Positions 1-11,891 of a DNA stretch of 64,000 nucleotides are shown one piece after another; within the stretch, counting starts at the first letter, position 1, and every line of letters begins with the position of its first letter. The translations under genes and the position numbers were made by a program. The notes beneath the pieces are model-generated. The model saw nothing but the letters and a program-made list of their open reading frames with translations. It was not told the DNA's origin and ran no database searches. The stretch is from Coprinus comatus (taxonomy: Eukaryota > Basidiomycota > Agaricomycetes > Agaricales > Agaricaceae). The DNA lies in contig JAWPGT010000035.1 in NCBI GenBank assembly GCA_034638255.1, positions 62,001 through 126,000 on the forward strand, read 5' to 3'.

Positions 1-797
1 TGCTGTTCTAAAAGCATGTCAAAACTCTTCAATTTTTAAAAAACAAAACCAGAAGACTGACAAATTTAACGCCAACATGGCAAAAGCACGATTATTCACC
101 ATCTTGGAGCAAATGCTTTTGTAAACCCTATAACCATACCCGTGTAGTACTTATACTGTTGTCTTCGCCTCTCCGCCATCTGGGGAAAGTTGCGGAAACT
201 AGACGGACGTCTAGAAAAAAAAAAAAAACTGACAAGTTGTCTGTTCCTTATAGATAGAAGCACGGCTTTTGGCACGGGACAGCATGGCAGTTCATACTAA
301 GGGTTTGAAAGTTACTTGAAGGGGTGATGCCGCTCAGCACTTTCCAGCAAGCACGCCAGGAAAATTGGTGAGTTGTGGTATGGGGTCGAGCTGAGAGTAC
401 AAAGAGTAGCCACTAAACCAGTTTACTGGAAATTAGACTATTTTCGATATATTTTAGAGTGAAGAAGCTATTGAAGAAATTGAAGTTCCGTGCGCTCAGG
501 GTTTGATCCTAAGCGACTATCTTCTTGGGTTTGATTATATAAATGATTGTTTGGCTAAAGTCCCAACAACAAGCAACGTACTTCCGTCACTACTCGGAAT
601 CGGATGATTGGGCTATATCAGTACAGTACACAGCAAGTGCTAGTCTCATTTTTACATCCATTCTTACAGCCACAATGCCGAACTATGTAAATTACTAGCA
701 ATACTGGAGGCGAATTATATGCAAGTTGGCAATTCTAGGGTTTCAACGACGTCCGCCTTTCGGACTTCTCTCTGATAGGACTAGTGGCCGAAAGGGG
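1..797. other. Gene-free left edge
   Basis: I see no supportable gene. No open frame here shows a domain or a chain of exons. A 13-base A run lies near position 218. The right end grades into the promoter of O-methyltransferase A. Confidence 0.5.
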
Positions 798-805
798 TAT
801 ATAAT
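798..805 (+). promoter_or_regulatory. TATA element of O-methyltransferase A
   Basis: TATATAAT lies about 45 bases upstream of the ATG at 848. Several other genes in this window also have a TATA-like element 45-110 bases before their start codon, which supports the choice of start. Confidence 0.5.
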
Positions 806-847
806 GCCTCGAGGTTTAGAAGATCATGTATTACCGACTTTCCCTGA

Positions 848-2673
848 ATGGACTCAGAAAACCTCAAGCAAAATATCGCAAGTCTTCTTGAGGTCATCAA
901 CAATGCAACCCATGATGTATCATCCGCTTCGGATTCAACCAATGGAGGCATTACAGCAGAACTTCGCCATAATATCTATAGCCTAGAAGCAGCTTGCGCA
1001 CAGCTTTGCTCAATCGTAGCGAGGCCTAGTGATGTCTTGGTCAACGTATGTGTAATTTTTATAGTCCTGGTCTAACAAACTAAGAGTCCTTCAGAAATTT
1101 ATGAGTGTTAGTAACTGGATATAATAATATCAATACAAGCTCACGCTAATCGTGTTTTCGAATTAGTTCCTTGAGCCTGCTTGCCTCCAAGTTGCGTTAT
1201 CAAACAAGATACCAGACTTACTGGTGGATAGGCCTTCTGGCATGCATATATCAGAACTGGAGAAACAAACAGGTGTTCCTCAAGATAAAATAGGTCGCGT
1301 TCTACGCCTGCTAGCCACGAAACATGTGTTCCAAGAAGGCATGCCATTTTCTCTTCACTTGTATCTGTCAAGTAAATAATCATTTTATTGTCTTAGTGAG
1401 CAGGAACACTTTTGCTAATAATAATCTGAGTAAACACCTCGTATCAAGCAACCCACTCTCTAATTTCGGTTTACATATGTAGGCTGCCCTTGGCTATATT
1501 GCTGATACACTATACTTATAATGAGAGCATATAGGACCGACGAGTGTTTCAAAGCCTCTTGCATCTTAAGCGACATATTGAACACACCTGAATTGGCTGC
1601 CTCTAGTTTACCTCAAGACGCAGCGTTCCCGAAGTACTTTGGTATTGATGGTACCTTGTTTGACTACTACTCGGGAGTATGCTGTCTCCGCTGTCGATTT
1701 GGAACTTTGTATACTGAGATGTAGTACCAGAGTTCCGCCGATCAAAAGAAACGTGCTGAACGTTTTGGTCCTGGTATGATAGGTTGGGGCGCTGCCATTG
1801 AAGCCAACGCAGTGGTTGATGGTAAGTCTGACATTGCTCTTGTCTGCAGTATGTCTTTTAAAACTCTCTCATTTATCATTACTATCAGAATTCCCATGGG
1901 AAGACCTGAAAGACGGTTCAGTCGTATGTGACGTTGGTGGTGGGATTGGAAATATTTCCATTCAGCTCGCCAAAAGGTATCCTAAAATAAATTTGGTTCT
2001 ACAAGACCTTCCGGAGCAATTGGAAGCCGCCAAACTCCACGTCTGGCCAGAAAAGTGTCCTGAGGCCATAACTGAAGGTCGTATAAGCTTTGTCCCGCTG
2101 GACTTCTTTCAGGAACTACCCATGCTGAAGTGTGATGTTTATTATGTGAGCGTCTATGGTTCTCTGATCTGTATATTTTCATCATCTGATAACCGAGGTC
2201 CGACAGCTGAAGAATATCTTGTGAGTTGCTTAGCATTCTTGCGCTTACGTCTCAGTTGATCGAAACGGAATAAATAGACATGATTGGAGTGATGATGACT
2301 GTTTCAAAATCTTATCTGGCATTCGAAGAGCGATGAGTACAAATAGTAGACTTCTCATTCGTAAGTCCAATCTGTTTCATGCTGAGAAAAGCTTCTAAAT
2401 GATACGTCAACAGACGAATTTATAGTACAACCTGCTTATCGCCTTCCAACCAACAAATCCAATTTTAGCCAAGCACCTGAGCCATTGCTAGCAAATTACG
2501 GCCAAGGGAGAATTCGTCAATATGCCATGGATATCAATATGATGGCTCTCCTTAACAGTCGTGAGCGATCATTAGAAGATTTCGTCACACTTGGACAAGC
2601 TGTTGGATTAGAGTTCGTTAAACTATGGCAGGTAGCAGAATTAGGTTTGGTCGAGTTCAAACTCCCAATATAA
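848..2673 (+). CDS. O-methyltransferase A (SAM-dependent, COMT-like)
   Basis: A class I SAM-dependent O-methyltransferase of the fungal COMT-like type, which would methylate hydroxyls of small, probably aromatic substrates in the cytosol. Nine exons join in frame: 848-1045, 1167-1338, 1397-1478, 1535-1676, 1725-1821, 1889-2145, 2207-2220, 2278-2360 and 2414-2673, giving 434 residues. An N-terminal dimerisation/winged-helix part (ELEKQTG, RVLRLLATKHVF) precedes the SAM site VCDVGGGIGN and the QDLPE motif, then the HDWSDDD block with the catalytic-base histidine. The C-terminus (MALLNSRERS...) is complete. Intron 2 has a GC donor and exon 7 is only 14 bases. It is clearly paralogous to O-methyltransferase B at 39.3 kb. 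The substrate cannot be told. Confidence 0.88.
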
Positions 2674-2788
2674 CTATGTACAATCCATAACTACCAAATG
2701 TTCATGATATATACATGTAAATTACAATGTAATCATATGGCGTTAATTTTATTGTTCGTGTGTTCGTTCATGGAAAATTAATCATTGT

Positions 2789-4726
2789 TCAGGCGCACAT
2801 GTCTCTATTCCCGTTTTCGGGTTTGGGGACCGCTGATGAAACGTTCGATGGTGGTAAATTAAAAGGTTCCGTGACCATCGAGGAGGCAACAACTTGATCA
2901 CGACCAACATGCATCAACGTTCCTTCATCTGGTGTCCCTATTACAAGGTGACGCCTCAACGCCTTAATTGACAAGAGAGGCGGTACCTTTAAATAACCAA
3001 TGCGGCGACAAGAGTTATCACTGATGTGAGTCGTCGCACAAACTGCGGCAAGGAATGAATGTTTGTAATGGCTCGTAGAGTTACCGATCATGAGTGTAAA
3101 GGCAATGGCGGCAAGGAGAAGAGGTATGACCATGAGGATGAGTTGAAGATAAGATATGGCAGGCTCAAAACCTTGAAGATTGAGTTGGACAATGTTATCA
3201 TTTCCTCCCAGGATAAAAGCTCTAGAAGCCATGAGCTCGTCTAATCTGGCATCATTTCGAGTAAGCCAACGAAGCCCCTGCGGGTCAAGTACGCTTTCGC
3301 TGGTATTGGTATTTCCCTCTCCGAAAATGCCGCTTAGGATTACGACAGTGGATGAATCAATTTGTCCCACTAAAGGTCCATTCTGCCCGGAAAGTGTGTC
3401 TGACGTAATGGGGTGCCGATTACAGGTAGTATCACGCACGAGACCGCCTGTGGCCACATTCGCAAAAGGTATGGGGCAGGAAGTAAATGGATGAATGGAG
3501 CTCGGAGGGAGTAATTCTGAGCGGAGAAGTGTAATATTAGAGCTTCTGATTCGTAGTGTTGACAAGGGTGCAGTATTAGATGAGTTTGTCGGGTTTACAA
3601 CGGTTAGGAATTCAATGGTAGAAGAGAGAATTGTGAATGGCTCCTGAGCTAGAGTTCCTTTGCTGAAACTGTTGCCTTCAGCACGCGCTAACATAATTTG
3701 ATCAATAACTTCTTGAATTTCTGGGTTAATCACTTGATTAGCATCTTTATTCCACATCCGTCGCACAAGATCCAAGATCTCTCTATCTTGAAGTGGTATG
3801 GGCGGAGTATTCGTCATGCTAACTTTCCATGATGATTCTATGAATGTATGTCGGCGCTGGCCTTTAGTGATCATAAATATCTGTTTCATCGCTGCGGAGT
3901 TACCGAAAGGCCCGAGAGTGTGCCAGATATTTTCTTTGTGAAACGGAACGATAATATCCGGCTCCATGGTGAAATTATTCCACCATATCCTGGGCTCCCC
4001 CACACTCTGTGCAAATAAATTATAACCATCCGCTGTGTTATTGAGCGTACATGCCCACGTTTGCCGTATTTCGCTCTGATTTCTTGTTGCGCAGGCAGCT
4101 CCATTAGGAAGCGATGGTGGTGCTAGGTCTGATCCAATGGACCAGCCTTCATCATCTAACCAAAGCCGAGGATGTGTATTTATGGAGAGATTTCGAAGTG
4201 GTGAGGTCACCTCTCTTGCCAGAGGGAGGTGCGTCCCAACAAGAGAGGCGTTTATCCCCGGAGAATAGATATTTGTAGAGAGAATCCTTTCCAGGTTTAT
4301 GCCTGCTGCCGCAGTCCCCGGAATCGTGATCAGATATGATGTATCCGGAAGAAGATACGAGGAGAGAGTGGGAGCGTCGATCGGTGCGGATTGGGAAATA
4401 AATCCGGGAGAGTCCAACAGCCAAAGCCATGTATCATAGAGGCCTGCAATTGGAAACAGGACCGCGAATGCGAGCACAATCCAGGTTTGGCGCGTGACGC
4501 CATGTGCGGAGAGATAATAGAACTTTTGTATCAAGTCTTCTCCAAGCATCAGGAAAGAAGTGTAGGTGGAGCTTCGGCATGCTATGTATGCAAGCAGTTT
4601 CAGCACGGTGTACTGAAGGAGTAGGGAGGATATACGAAATAAGATATTCTTGACGGCGTTATGATTTAACGGAATGATCGACGTGAGGAGTAAATGCCTC
4701 GTAGTCCAATCAACAGGGAAAATCAT
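2789..4726 (-). CDS. Intronless putative membrane glycoprotein, 645 aa
   Basis: I do not recognise a named family. It is a single uninterrupted frame starting at the ATG at 4726. Hydrophobic segments lie near residues 30-65 and 80-105 (AFAVLFPIAGLYDTWLWLL) and again near 525-550 (LILMVIPLLLAAIAFTLMI). The roughly 420 residues between them hold many N-x-S/T sequons (NAS, NLS, NQS, NNT, NFT, NSS, NIT, NTS), as expected of an extracytoplasmic domain, followed by a basic cytoplasmic tail of about 90 residues. Such N-terminal TM, ectodomain, C-terminal TM proteins are common among uncharacterised agaricomycete proteins. Lack of introns is unusual here. It lies between O-methyltransferases A and C, converging with A. 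Confidence 0.72.
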   Translation of the reverse strand: MIFPVDWTTRHLLLTSIIPLNHNAVKNILFRISSLLLQYTVLKLLAYIACRSSTYTSFLMLGEDLIQKFYYLSAHGVTRQTWIVLAFAVLFPIAGLYDTWLWLLDSPGFISQSAPIDAPTLSSYLLPDTSYLITIPGTAAAGINLERILSTNIYSPGINASLVGTHLPLAREVTSPLRNLSINTHPRLWLDDEGWSIGSDLAPPSLPNGAACATRNQSEIRQTWACTLNNTADGYNLFAQSVGEPRIWWNNFTMEPDIIVPFHKENIWHTLGPFGNSAAMKQIFMITKGQRRHTFIESSWKVSMTNTPPIPLQDREILDLVRRMWNKDANQVINPEIQEVIDQIMLARAEGNSFSKGTLAQEPFTILSSTIEFLTVVNPTNSSNTAPLSTLRIRSSNITLLRSELLPPSSIHPFTSCPIPFANVATGGLVRDTTCNRHPITSDTLSGQNGPLVGQIDSSTVVILSGIFGEGNTNTSESVLDPQGLRWLTRNDARLDELMASRAFILGGNDNIVQLNLQGFEPAISYLQLILMVIPLLLAAIAFTLMIGNSTSHYKHSFLAAVCATTHISDNSCRRIGYLKVPPLLSIKALRRHLVIGTPDEGTLMHVGRDQVVASSMVTEPFNLPPSNVSSAVPKPENGNRDMCA

Positions 4727-5164
4727 GGCGCAACGCGTCCTAGGTCATGAAAGGTGAAGGTAGAGAAAAAGCGTGTTGGCATTTGCCACATGCCGCTAGC
4801 CTGTAGTATCTAATCGGAAGCCACGTTTTAGAGAAGTTCCGTAAGTGCAACGTGGGTATTGTTCATTATCTGTTTATTATTCAACTGTTCGTTACTGCAG
4901 GTGTTTGGAACTATAGCCAGGGAGTAGGATTAGCTGAGCTTTTATGTATATGAACCAAATATTAACCTCGGTCTCTGTCTTATTGACGTGCGCGTTACAG
5001 TCGGGGGTAGTTCAAACGTTGACTTCGGGTCCCGGGAAAATCCAGAGCGTCACTCTTGATGTGACGAATCAATTTAAAAATAATAAAATCTTTCCACGGT
5101 GTAATATTACACTTAATATTGTTACATTGACCACAGATTTACCAGTGCTCATATTTCTTAAGAA

Positions 5165-7038
5165 TCATACCGGCTTTGCAGTGATGAAGCCAAAGTGCGA
5201 GTTTGTTGCAAGGCGTACTTCAACAATGCTCCACCCAGCATCCTCTAAAACTTGGGAGTGTTGTAACAAAGTTCTCTCCTTTCCGTTCAAAAGAAGTTGC
5301 ATCTTTAATAAACCGAATCAGCCTTGAAGTCCGCCTAAGGGTCTGCACATTACTTACCGCCATATCCAGCATATACGTATTGGCTCCCGCCTTACCTAAA
5401 TTTGGCAGTAATGGAGCGGGAGTAACGTGTGTTGCATCACCCTTTACCAAGTTAGCTTGAGGAATAGATGCTTGAGATGCAAATGGCGTAACGTAGTCGG
5501 CAACGACTAGTCGAGAGTCAGGAGAGGCAGCGGCACGAAGGTTCTTGAGGATTTGAATGACATGTCCGTCATCCCAGTCATGGAAAACGACACGTGCAAA
5601 GTATATTTGAGCACCTTGCACAGGCTGTGGCTGGAAGAAATCGTGTGCTGAATAACCAATGTAATAAGTAGCTGAAGATAGTAAGATCATTATTAGCTTA
5701 CCGAGGAAAGAAACACGACCTTCGGTTAAGGCTTCGTTGTAATTCTCTTTCCAATACTACGAAAGACCGGATACGTTGTGAGTACTAGATCATTATCGAG
5801 CAAGCAAAATCTCACTTCTAGTCCATTCTGTACGACAGCTTGACGATCCTGAACCTGAATCTTAAGGTGAGGGAATCCTTTTGCCAAAACTAATGCAGGT
5901 CTTCCAGTTCCACCGCCTACGTCAACAACAAGGCTCCCAGGAGCAAGGGATCCCCAATCAAAGCCTTTCGGACATAGTATTAGGGTCATAATAGCATCAT
6001 CACTTGATTGTTACGTACCCTTGAGCGTGGCTTCTGGTGCATCCCAGCGTAGAGTGGCCCTAATGCATGCGCTGTGACGGGTGAATACGTATTTGTTGGC
6101 AGGGTCGTGCAGCCACGCAAACAAAATGTTATCAGTATCATATGCCTTTTGGAAAGCTGTCCGGTTATTATGTGTTCCTTCTTTTTCCCTGACGTCGTCG
6201 AGATGATACAATGATGCTCGAGTAACATCGTCAACGCTGTTTACTATTCAATAAAAGTATTACTCTCAAAAATAACCTACTCACAAATGACCAACATAGC
6301 CAGAGATATCTCCATTCTTAGTGTATGTTGTAAATTTGTTCAGTTGGCTATCGAAAATAAAGGTTAGACGAATGATGGTAAGAGCTATTATGATCAACGT
6401 ACTCCTCCAACAACTTGTGGTGAGGGATGCCAGTGTCTAGTAAAGAAGAGATTCGGTTGTGCGCAAAGACGTTTGGCTCTACTTCCCGAAAGATGTGATG
6501 GGTGGCCAAAACTCTAAGCGCTCTCCCTGAAATAACCGGTCTTAACAAGGAAATAGGGCTTAGGCAGGGTAAAAAAGGCTACGAACCTAGTTTTTCCGGA
6601 TGTGCCTTACACTTCGCACCAATGTCCGATACATGGAGGCCATTTGGCCCAGACTCGTGGAGTATTTCTGCAACATTGAGTTCATTTGCAGTGTTTAGTG
6701 CTGCTGTCACAAGGGACTGTCAGGAAACACGAATCAGAACCAGCGAAGTCAACTTCATGTGAGAATTGAGGTTCTTACACCTGAAGCAATATCGATAAGG
6801 GACAGGAAAGGCTCCCTGACCACATTGATTAGTTGATATGACGCCGCCACAATGACATTTGAAGCTTCTTGACCACTGGATCCTTGTGAGGTTCTTCCCA
6901 TTCTGAGGCCGACCCAATTGGTTTGTCTAAAGCTGGCCAGGTCCCTTCCGGAGAATCCCGGGACGCAATGTCTTCTAGCTCATCCAATGCGCCATTGAGT
7001 ATGTTTCGCAACTGGTGAAGCTCTTGTACGTTCATCAT
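5165..7038 (-). pseudogene. O-methyltransferase C, frameshifted in exon 1
   Basis: A third COMT-like SAM-dependent O-methyltransferase, more distant from A and B. Nine exons on the minus strand: 6781-7038, 6587-6703, 6402-6526, 6285-6316, 6019-6236, 5816-5964, 5702-5756, 5358-5647 and 5165-5302. It has the FREVEPNVFAHNRIS block, the SAM site VVDVGGGTGR, the catalytic FHDWDDG and the normal C-terminus LLLNGKERTL...LEDAGW. All joins after exon 1 keep phase, but exon 1 is one base short. The frame of the N-terminal helix (EEPHKDPVV) changes near 6871 to the frame of the conserved helix (QEASNVIVAASYQL). A single-base deletion or an assembly error explains this. If the deletion is real, only about 60 residues are made from this start. 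Confidence 0.78.
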
Positions 7039-7110
7039 GCAATAAGAGTGCGTTCCTTGGGGTCAAGAGGTGGGTTGATGATTACCTGAAACCTCGCCTA
7101 GTATCCATCG

Positions 7111-7118
7111 TTTATATA
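7111..7118 (-). promoter_or_regulatory. TATA element of O-methyltransferase C
   Basis: The minus strand reads TATATAAA, 73-80 bases upstream of the ATG at 7038, the same spacing as in front of O-methyltransferase B. Confidence 0.45.
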
Positions 7119-7863
7119 TCATTGGTCATTCTTCACGGTGGGAGCGTAAAAGACCAATATAGTTAAGATATACAGTATCAGTCACTCTTTACATCAGAAG
7201 ACACTTGGGAGGCGGACACGGGGTGTGAGGGGCATTGAGTATCACTCGACCGATTGTGCAATAATCACACATCAGTAACGCGCGCCGTTTTCTGAGCGAT
7301 AGAGATTGATTCAGAGTGGATGTAATCAACAGTTGGTTATAGCCTACATAGCATCTCGCGTGCAAGTCTGATGATCCCCCAAATTTTCAATACCCTCAAG
7401 CTTTAAAAGCTTCAGCAGTATTGTGTTTCATTTTTAGGGTTGGTAGAGATAGTAATATTCCGCGTTTGAGTTTCGCAAGCCTGTTCATTTGACAACGGGA
7501 CATGAATGCGAGAGGTCAAGCACAAGGAATTTATCACGAAGTGAGACTGATTGACCAGCCTGGGATCAATGATGGACTTGCCAGAAAAGGTTGGCGTCGC
7601 ATCATATTTCTGGGAAGTAAGTACTCATCACAACAACAGTCAACCGAAGCAGGTCTCCGTGACTGTGCCCATCAATGGAGTCACACTTAGCATCTGTTGG
7701 ACCTAAGCAGTGGTAGGGTTGGACGAATATAGCTGTACAGATCTCGATTAATCTACTTTGTCCGATGGATCCATCCTCTGATCTCGCTATTGGCAGCGTG
7801 TCTTATGACTGATCCCCATGGTCCTCGGTTGCGTGCGAAGGGCCAAGATGCAGAGCCATGGTT
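7119..7863. other. Intergenic spacer (divergent promoters)
   Basis: This is the spacer between the divergently transcribed O-methyltransferase C and the DUF6534-like gene. No gene is supportable. Open frames such as that at 7502-7690 show no family features. Confidence 0.5.
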
Positions 7864-7870
7864 TATATAG
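7864..7870 (+). promoter_or_regulatory. TATA element of DUF6534-like gene 1
   Basis: TATATAG lies 70-76 bases before the ATG at 7940. Confidence 0.4.
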
Positions 7871-7939
7871 TTCCAATCTTCACTAATAGTGCAGGCTCTC
7901 CTCACATTTCACAAACACCTTTCTCATATCCTTGAAGCA

Positions 7940-9448
7940 ATGGCTATGGACATTCCTTTTGCTTCGGACCTTCCTCCGGGGTTCTCACTTCCAGCAAAGC
8001 TTGACCTGTTGTAAGTCGTTGTATTCTCTAGAGTTAAGGTTGTCAAGCTCATTCGGAGTACAGGACTGGGCCTCCAGTGTGTACACTCTTCTCTCTCCTT
8101 ATCTCCAGGAAGCTCACAGAACTCTAAGCTTGTCAGCATCGTTCTTAATTGGTGGCTATATGGGATTCTTTGCATGCAATACTGTGAGTGAACTCGGTGC
8201 CGCGGACATTTGCACAACACATTAACGACTTTCAGTATATTATTGCCTACATTCGAAGAACGATAAAACATGGCTGAAAGTAGTCGTGCATGTTCTGTTT
8301 GTTCTGGACACTGCTCAATCAATAATGACGATGGACGATGCCTACTTCTGGTTTGTCAAGAACTTCGGAGATTATGGCCAGCTATATAAGCTTAATTTGG
8401 CGGGAATTGACGCACCATTCCTGGACGGAGTTATTGCTGTCGTGGCTCAGCTCGTTTACTGCTGGAGAATTTGGCGTCTGAGTAAATGGAGAGTCTTCCC
8501 ACTGTTCACTGCCTGTGTGAGTAATCACTACACTGTATCTTTTCTAATGGCTAATCGGTGTCTAGGTTGCTTTGTTGGCTGGTATCAGTGGCATGGTCCT
8601 AGGAGGACACGTACGTAGCTTCAAGACATGTGTTATCTGCGTGGCTGACTTCGACCCTTCAGGTGATTTCTGTTGGTAGTATTTTGAGGCTCAACCCCTC
8701 GTTTAAAGTTCCAATTATGGTACGCCCCTTGGAGCACTTTGGCGACCCTACCTCGTTCTAATCGCTCCAACGTTTGATAAAGATCTGGCTATTCGGTAGC
8801 GCAATTGTCGACGTCCTTATTGCAGGATCCATGACATATTTGCTTACGAAGGCTAACCGAGGTCGTTTCCGTGCCGTCACTGGTGAAGCGGTTATGCGGA
8901 TCCTATCCCTTACAGTGGAGACAAATGCAGTCACAGGTACTTTCGAAAGACCTAATTACTCCATGAAGCAATCATTTATTTTCTTTTATAGCCGCGGTTG
9001 CAATCCAAGTTGTTGTAATTTTCAACGTCACTTCACTTGCCCCTCCAGTAAGCGGATAGTCAGGCCATTGTTATGATAAAGGAACTGACGGAATTATATC
9101 AGAACACTAATGTCTATATCACTGGCGGATATTTGCTTGGGAAGCTGTGAGACCACCTTCTTGTTTTTATTTCCTGTTTTTCTTACGAGTTTCACTTTTA
9201 GATATAGCAACTCGTTCATGGTGCTACTGAACCAACGACTCCAAAGAAGAGCTGAAGGTGGACATGACACATCAACTGGATCGTCAAGTTTCCCCCGATA
9301 TGTACCTCCGAGGGGTAGAGGACAAAGTGCCTCAGAAAATATTTCTATGGTCAGTTTCAACGCTGCGAGACCAACACCACCACAATTCGACAACAACAAA
9401 AAGATTGCTTATACTGTAGAAAGGTCCGTAATGTATGAGGATGCATGA
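7940..9448 (+). CDS. DUF6534-like multi-pass membrane protein 1
   Basis: A multi-exon gene for a serpentine membrane protein of the agaricomycete DUF6534 type, of unknown function (possibly receptor-like). The exons spell the family landmarks in order: NWWLYGILCMQY (TM1), VVVHVLFVLDTAQS (TM2), GVIAVVAQLVYCWRIWRLS (TM3), ALLAGISGMVLGG (TM4), WLFGSAIVDVLIAGSMTYLL (TM5), ETNAVTAAVAIQVVVIFNV (TM6), then KLYSNSFMVLLNQRLQ before a hydrophilic tail. Later introns join in phase. The join of exon 1 (7940-8010) to exon 2 does not, so the first intron is unresolved. Its closest relative in the window is at 14972-16667, same strand. Family identity is from memory of the consensus. Confidence 0.8.
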
Positions 9449-11170
9449 AGAAATTGTGGAGTAATGCTTGTTAACATCAATATTTATCTCTTCGTTTCTT
9501 GGGACCATGGTGTTTTATTATACATACCTTTCTGACTCCAGTACCTACACTCTTCCTACTCAAATTCGCAGGGCCTTGTTGTACAATGTCATATACCACT
9601 CTTGTAATAGTCTTTTTCTGACATACAAAATTTATTACATCTCCGTTATCACTCCGGCGTTACCTATCATAATGTCAGTGGGTACTTTTATATAGTTCCA
9701 CCCTGTTGGGCAGTCAGGGTCGTTCGTGATATTGATGAGGCGAACTTTAGGAGCGAGTTACTTGTTAGCCTCGGGCACGAAATTATAAAGCATTTTTCAA
9801 GTTGAACCGTTGATCATTCTGAAACAACTCATTATGAAACAGCTTGCTAATGCCTCAGGATGATGCATAAGCAACGCAGTTTTGACCTTACGGTTGGCAT
9901 TTGCAATTTATGCACTACATCATGATTCATAGGCACCCTTCCCTTCTCGACAGCCACATCAACATCTGTCTATTTCCAGTATGTTACGCCGCTAGTCCTT
10001 ACTACCACTCGGGGTTGCGAAACTAACATTGATTATCAATAAAAAATGGGAGGAGTGAGAAAGTCTGCCATCCATTGCCACCTGACTTGAACAAGTTGAC
10101 CTAAATCCAGGCGTGATACCCTTTGATAGCTCTAAGAACCTGATAATTTTGATTAACCTTGCAAAAGTCCGTTAGCCTTGAACCCTGACTACGACAGCGC
10201 AGATCCTGTTGCATCATATTGTATTGATAATGACTGTCTGCTCAGTCCGAATCCTAAATCTGTTCCCAGCCTCTAAAGTAATAGATAACACTTTCGAAAA
10301 TAGGAGGGTCTCATACAAGATAGTATCTCAGTACTTGCTGTTCATCAAACAAGCACAAAGTTACAGAATAGGTGGTTCTGATAAACAACTGAGGACAAGA
10401 ATAACTACTATGTAGTCACATACCTTTTTTAAGATAGAGTTTTCTTGAACCTGATGCCCAGGGTTGTCAGTCATTTACTGCCAAGTTTAGCAGCATTGGG
10501 AAATATATCTCACCGATTCAACATTTATGGAGATAGCAATTTTTGCTATCATGAATTCAATTATTCAATATATCATGTTAACAATCACGTAATCATTATG
10601 ATCACCGAACAACACATGACATCCATCAATGTTGCACAATCGGGTACCCCTCAAAACTTACATCTTCTCTGCCTCCCAATCGTTAGTTTTCAGGTGCCAA
10701 TGTCCTCCAGAAAAAACCATCTGCCTAAGCTCAACATGGGAACTCAGACTTAGGGGAAATTCATATGGAACAACCCAACTATCTTTGATTAAAATGCAGT
10801 GGGTGGCAAAAATATCTGATAGTAAATCCGGGCTTGACGGTTCGAAACTTTTTTTTTGATACTTATAAATAATTTGATTCAGTGTTCCGCAAGGAGCCTA
10901 TGATGAGCCATGCTATACGACACAGGAACAGGAATAACTTGAGGCACCTTATGGTATGCCAGCTTTTATTAGAACTCGACAGGAAAATGACTCAATATTA
11001 TAAGGGCCCAATACATTAGTAAAGTCCGAGTCCAGACTCTATATATGCACTGAATATGAATGTACAGCAGGTCGACGTAGGCCGGACATAGGCTATAATC
11101 ACGGAGATCAAACTCAGAACAATGAGAGCACGAGGCTCGCATTCATGGTCGTCGGTGTGGGTTCTTTATA
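9449..11170. other. Gene-free spacer
   Basis: This is 1.7 kb without a supportable gene. Small open frames show no exon chain, domain or family similarity, and no repeat boundary was recognised. Confidence 0.45.
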
Positions 11171-11891
11171 GTGACTATGGTTTAGCCTGTTTGTCTAAAA
11201 CAAGTGTGATATAGATATGTCAATCATATTGATAGGCCGCTAAACTTCTAGCGTTCAATCACCCCCCCCCTCTCATTGATGATTTCTTCTTTTTGTCGGT
11301 TTCTTACTTCTGCCCACAACTACCGAATCATTGCCTGTCAATTTGACGGGGAGCGCATGGGCGTTTGTTATAGTATCAGAATGAAGACCATTAGCTTGGT
11401 GTCTTTGGATATTGCTCTCTGTCTTGTATCCGCTGCGGTGCGCCAGTCTGATGCGCGGGACACTCTTAACATATTACTGGCATTCAGGTATACAATATCT
11501 GAAGAGAATAATAGTTAGTGGAAATTTTAGTAGGCGTGATGATGTGGAGATCAAGTCGAATAGTACTGCCATGTTGATTTCTTGATACCAACGGTGAGCA
11601 CACTTCTAGGGATGACATCTAAGGAACCATGGTTATTCAACTATCGAACCCGCAAATCTCACAGCTACTGCAAGAATTGTATATATTGACAGGGTTGTTA
11701 TTGTGGGTTTACCTTCCTTATGGGGTTTTTCAATCCCAGGTCTTGCTTGTCACTGTCTTCCTCCTTGATCATCAGAATTGGCGGCGAATTCTTCCTCTAC
11801 GCGATATGGGAAATATGTACTCATGATATCAACGGGGCTCATATGGCTGCGGACAGTAGTTGGCGACAAATTGGTGTTCACTTTCAGTCAG
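11171..11891. repeat. 721-bp direct repeat, copy 1
   Basis: This stretch recurs in the same orientation at 13953-14673. Both begin GTGACTATGGTTTAGCC, share near-identical blocks (for example ATTGCCTGTCAATTTGACGG and GGTTTTTCAATCCCAGGTC) and end in TTCACTTTCAGTCAG. Both are 721 bases despite internal indels. The inner ends form a 5-base inverted pair, TGACT...AGTCA, as in LTRs, but no target-site duplication, primer-binding site or retroelement protein was seen. No conserved coding frame is shared between the copies. Confidence 0.75.

Noticed and set aside
9094..9399. A minus-strand frame across the last exons of the DUF6534-like gene
   Set aside because: It is the shadow of the real exon carrying YSNSFMVLLNQRLQ on the + strand.
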